Assembly (NCBI GenBank): GCA_009885905.1
Contig: VFJU01000197.1
Span: 1 to 6,970, forward strand
Length of the DNA stretch: 6,970 bases
Reading direction: 5' to 3'
Source: Verrucomicrobiota bacterium
GTDB taxonomy: Bacteria; Verrucomicrobiota; Verrucomicrobiia; Verrucomicrobiales; Akkermansiaceae
Each line of letters opens with the position of its first letter. Position 1 is the stretch's first letter. Of this stretch, positions 4,066 to 6,970 are shown one piece after another. The notes under the pieces are model-generated. The model ran no database searches. It saw only the letters and a program-made list of their open reading frames with translations, and was not told where the DNA came from. The translations under genes were made by a program, and so were the position numbers.

Positions 4066-6970
4066 TCGAAAAAATCATCGAATGGAGCCTGAAAAACCGG
4101 TTCCTCGTCGCCTGCGGAACCCTGTTGCTCGTCGCGCTGGGAATCCGGGCGGTGTTCCTAACACCCGTCGACGCTATCCCAGACCTAACTGAAAACCAAG
4201 TACTCGTTTATGCCGACTGGGCTGGCCGCAGTCCCCAGGAAGTCGAGGACCAAGTGACTTATCCGCTCACCACCGGTTTGCAAGGACTCAGCGGTGTGAA
4301 GGAAGTCCGCGCCACCTCGATGTTTGGTTTCTCACTGAGCACGATTATTTTCGAGGAAGGCGTGGACACCTACTTCGCCCGCACCCGGGTGTTAGAGCGC
4401 TTGAACTTCCTCCAAAGTGCGATGCCCGCGGGTGTCACGCCACAGCTCGGCCCCGACGCATCGGGTCTCGGTTGGGTCTATCAATACTACCTCCACGTCG
4501 ATCCCGAAAAAGCCGAAAACGGCGGCTACGATCTCGCCAAACTCCGCTCCGTGCAGGATTGGTACATCCGCTATCAACTCGCCAGCGTTCAAGGCGTGGC
4601 CGAGGTCGCCAGTATCGGTGGGTTTGTGAAGCAGTATCAAATCGAGCTTTCCTCGACCAAGATGCGAGCTGCCAACGTGACGATGATGGAGGTGATGACC
4701 GCCGTTCAGAACGCGAACCTCAACGTCGGCGGCAAGGTCGTCGAGGAAAACGGCGCTGAATTCGTCCTGCGCGGCATCGGCCTCGTCACCAGCCCGGAGG
4801 ATTTGGAGTTAGTCACCATCAAGGCTATGGAAGGCACGCCCGTCTATCTGAAGGACATCGCCACCGTCCAGATCGGCGGTGACTTCCGGCGCGGGGCGCT
4901 CGACATCAACGGCCACGAAGCCGTCGGCGGCACCGTGGTGATGCGCACGGGTGAAAACGCCAAGGCGGTCATCGAGCGAGTGAAGGAAAAGATTGCTCAA
5001 ATCGCCCCCAGCCTGCCACCCGGCATCACCATCAAGTCGTTCTATGATCGCAGCGAACTCATCGACAACACCATCGGAACGCTCAAGCACGCGCTCATCG
5101 AGGAAATCATCTTGGTGACCCTCGCTCATATCATTTTCCTGTGGCACTTCCGCAGCATCCTAATCGTCACCCTGCCTTTGCCGATCTCGATTCTGATCTC
5201 GTTCCTGTTGATGAAGGAGTTCGACATCACTAGCAACATCATGTCGCTAACAGGCATCGCCATCGCCATCGGCGTGCTGGTGGACGCGGCCATCGTGGTG
5301 ACCGAAAACGTTCTGCGCCATTGCGAAAAAGCGGAGGATGAAAAAGGCAGCGCCCTCACCCGCAAGGAAACGTGGGAAACCACGTTGCTTGCCTGCAAGC
5401 AAGTGGGCCGCCCCATATTTTTTGCCATGGCGATCATCATTCTCGCCTTCGTACCAGTCTTCGCACTGACCGGGCAGGAGGGAAAACTCTTCCACCCGCT
5501 CGCCTTCACCAAGACCTTTGCGATGATCGGATCCACTCTTTTAGCCGTCACGCTGGTCCCAGTGCTCTGTTCAGTGCTGGTGCGCGGACCCTTTCATTCC
5601 GAGGAGAAAAACATCGTCATGAAGTTCCTGCTACGGGTCTATGAACCCACGCTGAACTGGGCACTCAAGCACCGGGTGACAGTCGTCACCACCGCCATGC
5701 TGATCTTGGCTGTTTCGCTTCTAACTGCCTTCGGTCTTCCCAGGGCCTGGGTAAAGCAGATCCGCGACAAGGGCTACGACCGCACCGCTGACCTCGTCAC
5801 CGGCTTCGGCAAGGAATTCATGCCACCGCTCAACGAGGGCAGCCTGCTTTACATGCCGGTGATGATGCCAAAAACGGGACTCAAGGAAATTCAGCGCGTC
5901 ATGTCATGGCAGGACAAGGTCATCGCAGAGACTCCAGAAGTCGCCAGTGTGGCGGGTAAACTTGGTCGCTTCGAAACCGCCACCGACCCCGCACCGACGG
6001 AAATGTTAGAAACCACGATCATGCTCAAACCGGAATACATCCCTAACGGAAAATTTCGAGTGATGCGCAATCCAGATTGGCGTGATGGCATGACGATCGA
6101 GAAACTTAAAACCGAGCTGACGGAAAAAATGAAGCAAGTTCCGGGCTACGTCCCCGCATTTCTCCAACCCATCGAGAACCGCATTCTCATGCTTTACACC
6201 GGCATCCGTGCCCAAGTTGGAGTCAAAATCTACGGCGACAATCTCGACAAGATCCAACGCAAGGCCTTCGAAATCGAGAAGCTCGTCAAAGAGATCGACG
6301 GTGCCGCAGGTGTCTCCGCCTCCCGCGTGCAGGGCAAGCCGTATCTCAACATCAAGGTCGATCGCCAAGCGATGGCCCGCTACGGCCTCAGCGCGAAGGA
6401 CGTGTTAGATGCTGTTGAAATTTCCATCGGCGGGAAAAATGTTAGCACCACCATCGAAGGTCGCGAGCGCTTCCCCATCCAGATCAGAGTCCAGCGCAGC
6501 GAGCGCGACGACATCGAGAAACTCAGTCGCATCCTCGTCGCCGCGAAGCCCGGCATGGGTGCTGCAACAACTGCCCCTGCGGGCGGAATGGGCGGCGGCA
6601 TGGGAGGTGGTGCGGCATCGATCGCCAGCGCAGCCCCCGCAAACGATGGCGATGAAGTTCCCTACATTCCGCTCGGCATGGTCGCCAAGATCACCCGCGA
6701 GATCGGAGCCAACGAGATCGCCTCCGAGAACGGCCTGCTGAGATCCTATGTCCAGGCGAACGTGCAAGACCGCGATCTCGGCGGCTTCGTCGAGGAGATC
6801 GAGCAAAAGCTCAAGACCATCGATATGGAGGGCATGACTTACAAAATGACTGGCGAGTTTGAGAACCAGCGCCGTTTCACCAAGACCATGGTGCTCGTTA
6901 TCCCAATGGTGATGCTGGTGATATTCGTCCTGCTTTACTTCGTCTATCACAGTGCACTGGAAGCAGCACA
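4062..6970 (+). CDS. cusA: CusA-type Cu(I)/Ag(I) RND efflux pump, 3' end outside window
   Basis: This is a proton-driven inner-membrane pump of the heavy-metal RND family; 969 complete codons are visible without a stop. It starts MIEKIIEWSLKNRFLV, with TM1 at about 12-33 followed by TPVDAIPDLTENQV. TM2-TM6 lie at about 348-508, including the TM4 proton-relay motif VDAAIVVTEN with D408. Three methionines align with the CusA copper site (M573, M623, M672, numbering recalled): M598 in LLYMP, M648 in PTEMLETT with E650, and M710 in NRILMLYTG. This favours Cu(I)/Ag(I) over the CzcA type. TM7 lies near 545 and TM8 near 942-965. About 120-150 C-terminal residues are missing. Compared with E. coli CusA there are extra segments at about 561-580 and, rich in Gly, Ala and Met, at about 830-858. 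There is no Shine-Dalgarno sequence before the ATG. Expression probably depends on transcription through the antisense module. Confidence 0.95.
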   Translation, partial: MIEKIIEWSLKNRFLVACGTLLLVALGIRAVFLTPVDAIPDLTENQVLVYADWAGRSPQEVEDQVTYPLTTGLQGLSGVKEVRATSMFGFSLSTIIFEEGVDTYFARTRVLERLNFLQSAMPAGVTPQLGPDASGLGWVYQYYLHVDPEKAENGGYDLAKLRSVQDWYIRYQLASVQGVAEVASIGGFVKQYQIELSSTKMRAANVTMMEVMTAVQNANLNVGGKVVEENGAEFVLRGIGLVTSPEDLELVTIKAMEGTPVYLKDIATVQIGGDFRRGALDINGHEAVGGTVVMRTGENAKAVIERVKEKIAQIAPSLPPGITIKSFYDRSELIDNTIGTLKHALIEEIILVTLAHIIFLWHFRSILIVTLPLPISILISFLLMKEFDITSNIMSLTGIAIAIGVLVDAAIVVTENVLRHCEKAEDEKGSALTRKETWETTLLACKQVGRPIFFAMAIIILAFVPVFALTGQEGKLFHPLAFTKTFAMIGSTLLAVTLVPVLCSVLVRGPFHSEEKNIVMKFLLRVYEPTLNWALKHRVTVVTTAMLILAVSLLTAFGLPRAWVKQIRDKGYDRTADLVTGFGKEFMPPLNEGSLLYMPVMMPKTGLKEIQRVMSWQDKVIAETPEVASVAGKLGRFETATDPAPTEMLETTIMLKPEYIPNGKFRVMRNPDWRDGMTIEKLKTELTEKMKQVPGYVPAFLQPIENRILMLYTGIRAQVGVKIYGDNLDKIQRKAFEIEKLVKEIDGAAGVSASRVQGKPYLNIKVDRQAMARYGLSAKDVLDAVEISIGGKNVSTTIEGRERFPIQIRVQRSERDDIEKLSRILVAAKPGMGAATTAPAGGMGGGMGGGAASIASAAPANDGDEVPYIPLGMVAKITREIGANEIASENGLLRSYVQANVQDRDLGGFVEEIEQKLKTIDMEGMTYKMTGEFENQRRFTKTMVLVIPMVMLVIFVLLYFVYHSALEAA

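Noticed and set aside
4062..4078. Inverted repeat ATGAT-N7-ATCAT over the cusA start as an antitoxin operator
   Set aside because: The arms are only 5 bp, and the bases encode the ordinary MIEKII start of pumps in this family.
6405..6950. A 181-codon - strand frame with a His-rich N-terminus
   Set aside because: It lies wholly antisense to the conserved cusA sequence. Its composition (Asp, His, Leu, Gly) is what the complement of that GC-rich coding region gives.
4062..6970. Assignment as a CzcA (Co/Zn/Cd) pump
   Set aside because: All three Cu(I)/Ag(I)-site methionines of CusA are present in matching sequence contexts.

Overview
The window carries most of a copper/silver efflux operon of the CusCBA type, all on the + strand, with a two-gene toxin-antitoxin module on the - strand lodged between the cusB-like and cusA-like genes. 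No taxonomic marker is present. The organism is a Gram-negative bacterium, since it has a full inner-membrane, periplasm and outer-membrane efflux train. A Verrucomicrobiota or related PVC-group host is my best guess. It rests on the small Cys-rich protein in front of the operon, the DUF3347 domain fused to the adaptor, and weak Shine-Dalgarno use. It is an inference, not a demonstration.

Layout. Bases 1-303 hold the 3' part of a small Cys-rich protein whose reading frame is open to the left edge. Bases 304-404 are a short leader with no promoter I can defend. Bases 405-1649 encode an outer-membrane factor (TolC/CusC type). Bases 1660-3354 encode a periplasmic adaptor (CusB type) with an N-terminal heavy-metal-binding domain and a C-terminal DUF3347 domain. 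Bases 3358-4028 on the opposite strand encode a PIN-domain VapC toxin and its antitoxin. Bases 4062-6970 encode a CusA-type RND pump that runs off the right edge.

How they work together. The pump keeps the three methionines that bind Cu(I)/Ag(I) in CusA, so the train is assigned to monovalent copper/silver rather than to Zn/Co/Cd. The adaptor has metal ligands at both ends and could capture periplasmic Cu(I) and hand it to the pump, which would expel it through the outer-membrane channel. The small Cys-rich protein may be an accessory copper-binding or sensing peptide.

The most unusual point is the toxin-antitoxin module. It sits antisense inside the operon, 3 bp from the end of cusB and 33 bp from the start of cusA, and is bounded by a 7-bp direct repeat. 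Removing it at that repeat would leave cusB and cusA joined by a classic ATGA stop/start overlap. This suggests a clean insertion into a formerly coupled gene pair.
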